Assembly: GCA_037577475.1 (NCBI GenBank)
Contig: CM075204.1
Coordinates: 8,129,355 to 8,193,354 of the forward strand
DNA from: Chaunax sp. Z400
Taxonomy: Eukaryota; Chordata; Actinopteri; Lophiiformes; Chaunacidae
Direction: 5' to 3'
Length of the DNA stretch: 64,000 bases
In this document: in pieces, positions 43,851-54,300 of the stretch
Layout of the letters: the number at the start of each line of letters is the position of its first letter
How positions within the stretch are numbered: position 1 is the first letter of the stretch
Translations under genes and position numbers: made by a program
The notes under the pieces: generated by a model
What the model was told of the DNA's origin: nothing
What the model saw: only the letters and a program-made list of their open reading frames with translations
The model's database searches: none

Positions 43851-43994
43851 TTAAAGTGAAAAAAGTGTCGCACACTCTGGCTCCATATGCAGTTTTTCTT
43901 CAAGATCTTGAAGAAGGCCTGAGGGCTGAAACATCATCAAATTAAAGAAAACCTGCATATGGAGCCAGAGTGTGTAACACTTTTTTCACTTTAA
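43851..43994. repeat. Foldback element, 50-bp arms with 44-nt loop
   Basis: The left arm (43851-43900) and the reverse complement of the right arm (43945-43994) agree at 47 of 50 positions; the differences are a CG/TA pair and one T/G. The arms include CACTCTGGCTCCATATGCAG. The loop contains a GAAGAAGGCCTGAGGGCTGAAAC motif of the kind found in dispersed fish repeats. It lies within the likely 3' UTR of fgfr1op2, where it would form a long RNA hairpin. Confidence 0.88.
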
Positions 43995-44228
43995 AATGAG
44001 CAAAAATAACAGAAGTACCAACAAAAATATATGACAGATGTGTGTGCACACTGTTTGTGTAGGAATCACCAGACGATGGATGCAGCGTCATGCTGTCTAA
44101 GGCCCAAGAGAAGGGACAGGATTGTTGGAAAAAATCCATCGGGTGAAAATTGAAATGGTATGTAGCAACAGATTGTACACGACAGTGGCAGCAGTAGGGG
44201 GGAGGGATGGGCAGTCACCATGGGCTCT

Positions 44229-46062
44229 CTAACTCTTCCGTAAGCTGACGTCAGTGCTGGTCAGCAACGGCGACAGTGAGGTGTTCTCTGATGCCTCTTC
44301 TCTCTTCAGGATCAGGAAAGCCTCGCGACTGATTCCCAGCAGCTCTCGGAGTCCACTGTTCTCCAGCTAATATACAGAAACAGAAATGTACAATCATACA
44401 TTCAGATGCAGTAGTACCACCACTACTAGAAAGTCTAACATTACCACTAACGTGTTACTACTAGACAGTTCATTTAATGCTGTATCAGCAATACTTCCAC
44501 GTTGAGGGTTTCAAATCAGTCACCACATACACAAAAAGTGTGCAAAGTCCAACTCTATGATTCTCGTAATCAAACCCTGTATAGACATAGTTTCTTCAGA
44601 ATTATATTACAAGTCTTGTCATGAAAGGTTTTGCACCAGTGTCACACAGATGGCATCTATCTTTTATCTATGATGGTATATTTTGATTGTAAATAGCAGG
44701 ATTTTCATACATACTGACGTTACTAATACAATCAAGAATGAGGGGGCTTCGGTGACTTTAATCTGTTCATGGCTTTGCTCCACACCTTCTCACTACTTCA
44801 TATAATCTCCATTAGCATTATTACTGCTACTATAGCTGGCAATTTTCACCAGACCTCAATGTGTCATGTTAGCTCTCCAGACCCAGCAGATGTCTATCAA
44901 AGTATCTAAAGTTTTAATTTGTCACACAATTTTAGGCTCTTGTATTTGGATTCTCAAATTTGGATTTGTTGGAAGTATATACAGAAAAGGTTATTTGATT
45001 TTACCTCAAGCTGTTTAATCCTCTCCTCGTCTTCACATGTCCGCCCGTCGTCCACCTCGATCGCCTTCCTCATCACAGAGGCCATCTCATTGATCTTGTC
45101 TATGTGTGCTTGCATTTCCTATTAAGATAAAAACCAAATATATGAGCAAAAGACAGCTGAAATGTGGAAAGTGCATGAACACTACATTAAAAAGCTTAAA
45201 TTAATATGGCTTTCTATACCTGTTTTTAAGGCTGTCATAGTAAAATATGCCGAGGGGGCAGGGGGGGTTCATCACTGACCGTGGTATGCTGTTCCTTCAG
45301 CTGGGTCACAATTGTAGGGTCGTCCCTCTTGCTAGCCATGAGGAGCCTGAACACCTGCTCCCTATACTTGGTCATGATGAGCTCTAACGCAGACTGGTGT
45401 TCCTCCAACGACGTCCGTAGATCTGCAGGAAGAATCAACACAGGCTCTGTTTATGCAGGAGACAACAGTGCAGAATACTCCTACAAGAACATAAAAAAAT
45501 AATATCAAATTAAACCTTTGTTTTCCTGTTGGAGCTCTCGGATCTGACGGTTTTCCTGTTGGATTCCAAGGACCAGACTAGAACGGGGACGATGTCGTGC
45601 AACCTGGTTCAGAGAGTCAATCTCCTCCTGGTACTGCCACCAAATGATAACAACAAAAACTATTACACATATTTCAGATGTTCAACATGTGAGATAAATG
45701 GAAAACAGTCATGAATCAGGGTCATTTTATTTTTCAACAATGTTATTGTTGCTAGTTTTAGACAAAACTTTTTTCTTTAAATAAAAAGGCCTCCTGATGA
45801 TTTATTTCATTACTTTGTGCTTATCTTTATCAAAAACTTCAATCTAAAGTTATCTTGTTATAATTATACGGAAGCATCTATAAAATGAACATTCATATTT
45901 AATTGACACTAATACCCTGTGACATACCTGTTTCATGGCCTCCACTCGCTTGTTGAGCGATGTCGTCTGTTCAATTAACATCTCAGCAGCATTGTCATGG
46001 TTACGAAGCCTTTCCACCAATGATTTGGCATCTGCTAGGACCTTGTCTAAGGTACAGTTCAT
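44229..46062 (-). CDS. fgfr1op2: FGFR1 oncogene partner 2 (SIKE family)
   Basis: Five coding exons, transcript order: 46062-45928, 45633-45516, 45422-45280, 45118-45005, 44366-44229. They are GT-AG and in phase, giving 215 residues. The start MNCTLDKVLADAKSLVERLR follows an acceptor two bases upstream, so at least one noncoding exon lies further up. Conserved blocks are LIEQTTSLNKRVEAMKQYQEEI (about 29-50), ENRQIRELQQENK (72-84), TSLEEHQSALELIM (88-101), INEMASVMRKAIEVDD (about 141-156) and the tail SLRKS. Nearly all of it is predicted coiled coil. FGFR1OP2 and SIKE1 are related subunits of STRIPAK phosphatase complexes; this sequence fits FGFR1OP2 better in exon 3 and at the C-terminus. Its length equals that of the shorter human isoform. 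It is head-to-head with med21. Confidence 0.92.
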
Positions 46063-46064
46063 TC

Positions 46065-47121
46065 CTGAGGAGGTACAATAAAGCATTAAAAGAAGCTATG
46101 AAGGATTTATGACCACGATTTTAGTTTGATAGAGAAGAGCTACGTAATGTTGCAATTTAGAGATGTGAAATATTTCAGTTCAGTAATATGTGGTTATCCC
46201 ACAGGCTATTCCTTTGAATGTCCTATAAGTAATAAACAAAATCTTAAATTATATTGTAGAAGCTGGACCATTTTTTTCTCTTTCATTTTATGATGATCAA
46301 TGAATGAATGAATGATGGTTAGTTCAAAATTCTCACATGTATATATGTGTGAAGGAATCAATAGCTTAAATATGATCAAGCGGTGAAATTGAATTAAGAA
46401 AATGCTCATAATTACCATCTACAAGCCTGCACTGAATTTTAATTAGGCTTTTATCTCAGATAATAACTTTGTCTGGATAAAAAACATTATGTCTCATCAA
46501 TGTATTCATTATTACACAACTTTTACTGACCTCAAGTGAAGAGACCAAAGCTCCTCAACAAATAAAGCTAACAGTAATTGTTCAGGACAATGACAGACAT
46601 AAAATAAAAAGACAAGCTATACCAGAGCATTAGTTAAAAAAAAATACAATGTACTTGACTCGTTGCTAACCCTAATTTCATTTTCGTCAGACTTTGGATA
46701 ACAACTTTAGTGACAGCAATTCGCTCAGGCTAGCATTACCTTGTCGTTTGTGATATAGTAAGTTATCAATAGGCCATATTTATCTTAGCTGCAGTAAACG
46801 TAAAGACAATTAAGCACTCAGTGTTTCTGGTTCGTGTGACTGACAAAGAGTGACATTACCAGCAAAACAAACAGAAGCTAAAAGTAAAAAGTAAGAAAAT
46901 TCAGTGCAAAACATTCAATGCCTTTCAAATTTCAAAATCCGACGAGACAGATTTACTTCCATAGAAGCCTTTGCTAGCTTGTAGGCTGATTTAACACGAG
47001 CTAAAGCTGTCATACAAATATGACAAACGTACAGATTTAACTGGTCGACTGGTATTCAAAATTATTTTATCATTGATTATCTCTCTCAGTAAAAGTAAGA
47101 ATATAAAATTATATATTGTAC
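46065..47121 (-). other. fgfr1op2 5' intron
   Basis: Between the first coding exon and a candidate noncoding exon. The acceptor at 46065-46067 is clear. AT-rich; nothing else recognised. Confidence 0.4.
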
Positions 47122-47400
47122 CTGGAGAACTCACTGTGCAAGACATTGCAAACTAATGTTAGTCTGTTACTTCCTGTTGATGTTTAGTAGCTAACATTAG
47201 CTACAGGCAAATTAGTCCCCATCAAAGAGAAATAAGTAGAGGTTCTGGTGCAGCCTTATTCCCTTTAAAACACGAGGCGTTGTCAGTAGATAGAAGCACG
47301 TCGATTTAAACACTCCTTCACTGTAAATTCAGTCTCGGGATGAATTAAGTGTCTACAGTTTTCTCTGGACGATGAGAAGCAAACTAAAGCTTCCAAAATA
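47122..47400 (-). other. Candidate noncoding first exon of fgfr1op2
   Basis: CTCCAG|GTACAATA on the minus strand gives a plausible splice donor with its exon ending at 47122. The upstream boundary (transcription start) is not defined; the value given is nominal. Confidence 0.3.
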
Positions 47401-47488
47401 TCGTCTAATCCCGCGAGATTTTATCGTATCAAGATATTCTCGCGACAGATAACAGTGTTTGACTAACCCGGACAGAATTACAGAAAAT
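47400..47488. promoter_or_regulatory. Bidirectional fgfr1op2/med21 promoter
   Basis: The med21 start at 47489 and the fgfr1op2 5' end face away from each other across a short interval. Two copies of a CGCGA-based motif occur here in opposite orientations: CCGCGAGA (47411-47418) and TCTCGCGA (47438-47445). Both are near-half matches to the TCTCGCGAGA element found in many vertebrate housekeeping and bidirectional promoters. No TATA box is visible. Confidence 0.55.
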
Positions 47489-50400
47489 ATGGCGGACAGG
47501 CTAACACAACTCCAAGACGCTGTAAATTCGGTAAAGAAAATTTGTTTTTAAACGATAACTAATGAAAAATAACTATGTAATGACTGGTTACATCACTTGA
47601 AAATAGTAAATATTGCAAAGCGGTAGCCCTATTTTCCCAGTCACTAGTTACATTGCTGCATCACTGGTTAGCTAAAGTTAACGACGAGGGCCCTGTATTA
47701 TAACTTAATATTTAGCTTATAAGGTCATCCCAGCCAGAAACATTTAGTATAGTATTGCAGTCTTACTACATTGAAAATCAAAGTGATTCATAGTTACAAA
47801 ATATTTTACGAATGGCTGACTAGTAACGACTTCAATTACTTTCCTACTTGAATGTAAGTGTAATCTTAATTGCTGTTTTCTGTGTCAAGCTTGCAGATCA
47901 GTTTTGTAATGCCATCGGCGTCTTGCAGCAATGTGCGCCTCCTGCTTCCTTCAGTAACATCCAGACGGCAATCAACAAAGATCAGCCAGCAAACCCAACT
48001 GAAGGTGGTTTATTATTTGTTTTTATTTTACACCATAATCCCATTTCGTCGTTATTTACTTCTATGTCTTCTCATTCGATACATCTTGCCTCTTAACACT
48101 TTATGCTTTATATTTTTTGATGTATTTACAAAACAAAAACCTTACAAACCTGATGGGGGTATTGCCAGATACATAATATTTTATTTCCCAGTCATCGTCA
48201 TAAGTTGGAACAACACAATTTCATTTACAACATTTAAAATTTACTTAAACCTAATAGTAGCTTTTTATTAATACGACACTAATAGCTAAGAACTGAAGTT
48301 TTTCAAGTCCCATATTAGGTTTATTAGGCAAAATATACTTTTTATCAGCTGTTTAAATTAATCAAACTCTAAATGCTCAATACAACAGATATTACTTACT
48401 TATATTAGTACAGGTTTTCCAAAATGTAACTACTTTTATGATCTACTGCAGTATCAAAATTATTCAACCCCTTAATGACAAGTGTCTCTTGTAGCACATT
48501 GTAGAGCACCCTTTTGCTGGCTATGACCCGCTGAAAATGTGATGCATAGCCAGACACCAACTTCTGTCGGTGTCCAGTACTGAAATATTCCGGGGTTTAC
48601 ATGTTGCATCCACTGCCTTCAAATCCCACCAGAGATTTTCTATGGGAGTCAAGTCAGGCGACGGTGACGGCCTCTGTAGAATGGTCCGGGACTTCTTCTG
48701 ATTACTAAGCCTTGGTGGACATTGAGGTCTGCTTGGGATCATTGTCCTATTGGAATGTCAAATGACACCCAAGCTTCAGCTTCCTCCCAGATGGCGAGGC
48801 GTTTTCTTCTAGGATTTCCTAATACTTGATGGAATCCATCTGACCCTCTGCACGCTGCAGGTTTCCAATGCCTGAGGAACCAAAGCAGCCCCAGAGCATC
48901 ACTGAGGCACTGCCATGCTTCACTCTTGGTAGGGTGTTTTTTTTTTCAGTCTATACTTCATTCTTCCTCCTCCAAACATACTGCTGATCCATAGGCCCCA
49001 AAAGTTCTAGATTTATTTCATCGGTCTACAAAACAGCATTCCAACACTTCTGTGGCTTATCAAAATGGGTTTGAGTGTACTGTGAAGGTGAATGTGATTA
49101 TGAATGGTTGTTTGTCTTTCTATGTGGCCCTGCTATAAACTGGCAACTTGTCCAGGGTGAACCCTGCCTCTCACCCAATGTCAGCTGGGATAGACTCCAC
49201 CCCCGCGACCCGGCACAGGATAAGCAGTTAAAGAAAATGGATGTATGGATTATTATTATTGGTGTTATTGTTGTTGTTATGATTATTAGTTGCAGTAGTA
49301 GTTGTGGTATTTACATTGACCCATAAAGGAATGAAAATAGAAGTTTTCTTTGGTTGAACAAATGCATATAAATATAGTGGAATATATAAGTGGAAGTGTG
49401 ATTAAAGTATGTTTTGAAAAAAAGAGAAAAATAGCTCTACATCTCCTGTTTGGAAAGAAATTAGAAAGAAAAAAGGAACAGGGTCTTTAAAAAAATGTTA
49501 TCTATGTAAAGCGGAATTTACTGGAGGTGCAGCTTCTTGAACAGACAGGCAGAAGTCGGTGCAGGGGATGAGGAATATTATTTCAATAGCGCATTTTATT
49601 ATTGTTTTAATAATTATAGTTTTATTTTATTCTGTTGCATTAAGCTATTTAAACTGTACGATTTGTTTTTGCAAACAGCTGATAAATAGTATATTTTGCC
49701 AGTAAATCTAATACACAATAGGGGCTAAATAATTTAGCCTCCAGCTGTAACACATGAAAAGAATGACCCCAATTAAGTCTAGTCGTTGGTATTGGTCAAC
49801 ACCCTTAGCATCACTGCACCACATCTCAGATTATTTTTTTGGCAATAAAAATGAATAGTCCTCTTTCCATATCCATCTCAGTAGATATTATCTGCTTTAA
49901 CTGTTTGCAAATGACTTGAAGGATAGTTAAACATTTTGTTTAATATTACAATTGAAAATATTTGTGTCTTTCTAGAATATGCCCAGCTATTTGCAGCCCT
50001 GATCGCCAGAACAGCCAAAGATGTGGATGTGCTAATTGACTCTCTGCCCAGTGAAGAGTCCACCGCAGCGCTGCAGGTTAGCACTTTCACAAGGTCACCG
50101 TCTTTCAGGCACGCATTCCATTGACAGAACCTCCTGCTCATGGGATAAAAACACACACCCACACACACACAGGCCCAGCTTTCAGTCAGCAGGGGGAGCC
50201 AGGCAAATGCTTGTACAGCTGTTTCGCATGTTGACAGCTCAAGACTCTGTTCATGGTATAAAGCAACCAACTGAATTAGTCTATTCCACTTTAATTCATG
50301 TCTTGTGGTTATTTATTGTAAGAAGCCAGTGGCTGCTAATACAAACATATTTTAATGACTGAGACATGGATGCTAATTAATCTGTTTACTATTATTATAT

Positions 50401-50865
50401 GCATATTCTATTCTTTGTCAAACAACATTGCAGCAGTGGCAATTGCACGTATTACAGTTTAATCATAAAGAAAGACTCAGATCTTCTGTAAGTCATGTAG
50501 ATTGTAGAAGCATGACACAGCATGGTGGTAGGTGACAAGACTTCGTCCAGTAAATAAATGGTGCCAATACAACCAATTTGGCATATCAAACAAAGAAAAC
50601 ATTCTGATTTGTCATAGGAGCAAAATCATGTGCATTAAGAATATTAACGACAGCTCTAATCAGTTCACTCAACCTCCTGTAGGCGGCAAGTCTACGGCAG
50701 CTGGAGGAGGAAAACCATGAGGCAGCTGCTCGTCTGGAGGAGGTGGTTTACCGCGGTGATATGCTGCTGGAGAAGATACAGAGCGCTCTAGCTGACATTG
50801 CCCAGTCACAGCTACGGACCCGCAACGGGGCACCGAGCCAGGCTTCACCACCAGCTGAATCCTGA
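47489..50865 (+). CDS. med21: Mediator complex subunit 21
   Basis: Four coding exons: 47489-47530, 47890-48004, 49976-50076, 50683-50865. All are GT-AG, and the phases close to 146 residues (human 144). The protein begins [20 protein letters not shown], and YAQLFAALIARTAKDVDVLI, SLPSEESTAALQ and YRGDMLLEKIQSALADIAQS follow. These match human MED21 almost residue for residue. MED21 heterodimerises with MED7 through a four-helix bundle and coiled-coil hinge in the Mediator middle module, linking activators to RNA polymerase II. Exon 1 is only 14 codons, as in other vertebrates. Intron 2 has collected a Tc1 relic and other repeats. Divergent to fgfr1op2 and upstream of stk38l in the same direction. 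Confidence 0.95.
48449..49075 (-). mobile_element. Tc1/mariner-like transposon relic
   Basis: Minus-strand fragments, with many stops, match a Tc1 DD34E transposase. They include an FDKPQKCWNAVL-like start, then LPRVKHGSASVMLWGCFG, a DNDPKQT-like second aspartate block, and SPSPDLTPIENLWWDLK (within 48521-48742). The left end CAGTATCAAAATTATTCAAC (from 48449) looks like a Tc1 terminal repeat. The right end is not resolved. It sits in med21 intron 2. Confidence 0.7.
49078..49250 (+). mobile_element. LINE 3'-tail-like repeat
   Basis: GGTGAACCCTGCCTCTCACC, CAGCTGGGATAGACTCCACC and GCACAGGATAAGCAG followed by AAAATGGATG are the hallmarks of a very common teleost LINE-derived tail (I believe of RTE/Rex3 type). 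It directly adjoins the Tc1 relic. Confidence 0.6.
49307..49575. repeat. Unclassified dispersed repeat, copy A
   Basis: Shares an ordered series of blocks with 58769-59185: CCCATAAAGGAATGAAAA, AAGTGGAAGT-GA-TAAA, then TGGAG-TGCAGC-TTGAAC-GACAG and a GGG-ATGAGG end. Similarity is broken by indels. No coding sequence. I do not recognise the family. Confidence 0.5.
50077..50682. other. med21 intron 3
   Basis: About 600 bp with a short (CA)n-like tract near 50150-50170. Otherwise nothing recognised. Confidence 0.4.
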
Positions 50866-51294
50866 CCCGAAACATACACGATGCAGTTCTGGACGGTTTT
50901 CACTGATTTCCCTCTCTCTCTTGTTTTTTTTCACCCTCCAACGTCAGCTATATACCTCACAACACTCAAATAACTCAAAATGAGCTGACTGTGTCTGTAA
51001 ATTAAATGTGAAATGCCATACAGTCAATGAAGCATCACTTTGTTGCTTGGTTACAATAATCTTCACATACTTATCATTTTGTGTGTTGACCTTTCTGCCG
51101 ATAAAGAGAGATTGGGTAAATACTATCATAGACCTTTTCTGTGGTCCAAATGACTGGGCTGTATGTGAGAACGGTCAGCCTGGGTTTTTATGTTTTATGT
51201 ACATGTTGTATATTAAGTCTGTTTTTTGTAGATATTTATGAATGACATCCTTGGTTTGAAGTATCTTCATTGAAAAATTTCATTTTTCTAAAAG

Positions 51295-51300
51295 AATAAA
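51295..51300 (+). terminator. Poly(A) signal of med21
   Basis: AATAAA about 430 bp past the med21 stop, in a T-rich context that suits a 3' end. The 3' UTR would be roughly 50866-51320. Confidence 0.6.
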
Positions 51301-51320
51301 GCTTGAACAGATACTTTGTA

Positions 51321-54300
51321 GATTTAATTTGTTCTGACAATATCTTTACAAGAATTAATCTTTAGTTTGACAGAATTATTTCCGTGCATTTTTTTTTTCT
51401 AATTGTTTTCCAATAAAATCTTATTTCTGAAACAACTGGAAAAAGCATTTTTATCTTTAGAACATGTTTTTTTTGTTGCTGCAGTCATTACAATCAATTT
51501 TCTGCTCTTATCAGTCCCTCCAGCAAGTTGTGGGCTCAACACAGGGGACTGCTGTTTTGGGCAAAACTTGGGAGAAACTACTGGTAGAATTTGCTGACAA
51601 GTTAAGGTGATATGGAGAAAATTGCAATGTTGTGCAGAATGTACAGGGATTAGTTAAAGTTGTATTAATTGTGGAGCGATAGGAGGGACTGTCTGATATT
51701 TATTTGTAAAATGACTAACTTAATGTCCAAAATGCATAGAACTAGTTATAATTTTCATCAGTCCTTAATCATAAACAGCAATGATGCCTTATTACAGTGT
51801 CTGTATTTGTTTATCGTGCTACAGGAGCCCCACATAAGAATTAACCTGTGGTTTGAGCATATTTCATGATTTTAGGGGATTTCATAAGTAAGATGAAAAT
51901 AGCATTGGGGAAATGACAGTCTGCTGAGGGGTGATGTAGGGAAGAGAGCTGCTGATGACTTAAGGATGCACTTACTTGGGAGGCTAAGACTATAAGATTC
52001 AGTAGAAGAACTCTGAAAATTGCAGGGCATAAGAAAGACTAGAAACACATTTAAGACAAGGTCTTTGGTGTATTTTGTGATTTGTTTGTGAAGCTCTACC
52101 ACCTCATTGCATAAGCATGAATTTGTTTTTACCATATATCATGATCTCTCATAACCTTTCTTATGAGGTCTCTCAAAACAAAACAAATTCTTATTGAATT
52201 TATCTATTTCCTATGACAAAATGGCCTGAGATGTCCCCGGTGGTCACTAGATTTATTTACAGAGTAGGAAAATACATAATTATGCCTCACCAGTTAAGTA
52301 TTCATCAGCTTCACTTTCTGCTCTGGCAAGCTAATAAACAATCTGAATGGGAAAGGTCATTCATAACATTTGCTAATCCCACATAACTCCAGCGACAATA
52401 TTTTCACACAGCAGCAGTAATGTTCGATGTTGATTTCATTCAAAATGTCAGTCTGCTTTGAACTCAGCTTAGAGACTCAGGCTGCAGGCCAGAGAGTTTA
52501 TAGCCCAAATCTAAATTTAGTGCTGTGTCACCGCTGACTGGGCCCATTGATGTGAGAAATATAAAAACAGCCTTGTGTGCTGGACACCACACCCAGACGT
52601 GTGAGCAGGATGCACCCACCTCTCTGTACGGTATGCTGACATCACAGCCTTTGACATCAGTAAAAGTACTCAACCTGTCCAACTAAGGAGACTTATGGCA
52701 CAGAAACTTCACCTACCAACCTGAACACCTTTTCACGGTGTTTTGGTCAATAAACAGTTTGTTGTTGGTATTATCAGTTTTGTGACCCACATTTTTCACT
52801 AGTAATTAGATGAATTATTTACTGCATACACTTGTTCTTTGGCCTGTAAACCTTTAGCATATACACACACATGAACCAGGAAATGAAAAATTCCAGATAA
52901 GGTGAACATGTTTAAGTGATCTTGCTGCACTAATGAGAGAAAAAGTCAATATTCTATGGAATTTAATTGTTGTGCTGAGATGTGAAAAAATAATGCACAG
53001 TGTCTTGTTTAAACAACACATTTTACATATTGTTGTCACACCACACAGGTCTCATATTTTGCCTTGATAATCTTAATCTCTATCTCTCTAATATCCTGAT
53101 TATACAGCTGTGGTATCTCTGGCAGTGCCATTCTATCACGATTTGATGTTTATCTAATCATAACTGTGCTGTTTTATATAGGCTACTATAATTTCACTAC
53201 GCGAAAGTAGTCCATTAAATGACAATTCAATATAGATTATCAAAATCTGCAAATTGTAATTATGATCACAATGTGACCTTTTATTCACCTTAGATGCCCT
53301 TTGCTCTTTATGTGTGAGGGAATTCATTATTTAACTGTGTTGTTTGCGTATTATACTTTTAAAAAGTAAGTGCTAATATATATGTTTTGTTTTTAGTAAG
53401 GATTTACACTCATTATCACGAATAAAATAATGTAACAAAGCGTACAGCTACTGCAGCTACGGTATATTTTTCACAGCTACAAAGGCGTGCTAGCCAAATG
53501 TACCTGCGATCTGGAACCCTACACTGGAGGGGCGGATCTGATCTTCTCGTTGGCTGATGTACATGTCATTCTCATGTACAATCGACATATTATAGGCCAA
53601 TTGAAACCACTGGTCATTTTGATCAACGGTGATTGGTTCTTGCTAACGTCAATATAAACATACGCCGTTGGGTGGCTGTAGCCTACGATGAGCCTGACGG
53701 TCTCAGGAAGCGTCGCTGCTTTATTCCATATTTTGCGGTGATAAAGACGGCGGAAGGTCAGAGCGTACAAATGAAGACATTAAAATATTTAAAAATTATT
53801 TCATGTTAGCTTGCCGTCATCCACAGATGACTGGTGTTATGATTTGGCGTTGATAATGGCGATATTTACTGTGAAGGCGGATAAGTTTCTCTAAAGGTTT
53901 GCTGAAGCCTCTAGCATTCAATTGCCTAAATATTAGGCAGAATAAAAAAACTCACGTTTATTATTTCAACTGGTTCGTGGGGTGGCGGCAAGCCAATAAT
54001 TGACTCTGGAGCAGGACACGGAGGTAGGTGGAAAAATATTTACCACTGAGTGCTTTTTATTCTTATATCGTCGAATATTTATTTGTGTCTGAACCTGCCA
54101 GACAGACGCAGGGGAATAACGTTGTAGCGGACAAATAGCAAGCTCACGCAGCACAGCCACTCACTCGCCCAGTATTTGTATTTGCTGACCTAATATGCAA
54201 ACTTATGGGATCTCAACTATTTGTCCGTATGTGCCAGGCAGCAGATGCTGCAGGGTATCAGGTTGTAGCGCTTTGACAGGGTGACATAAAAAGTTTCAAT

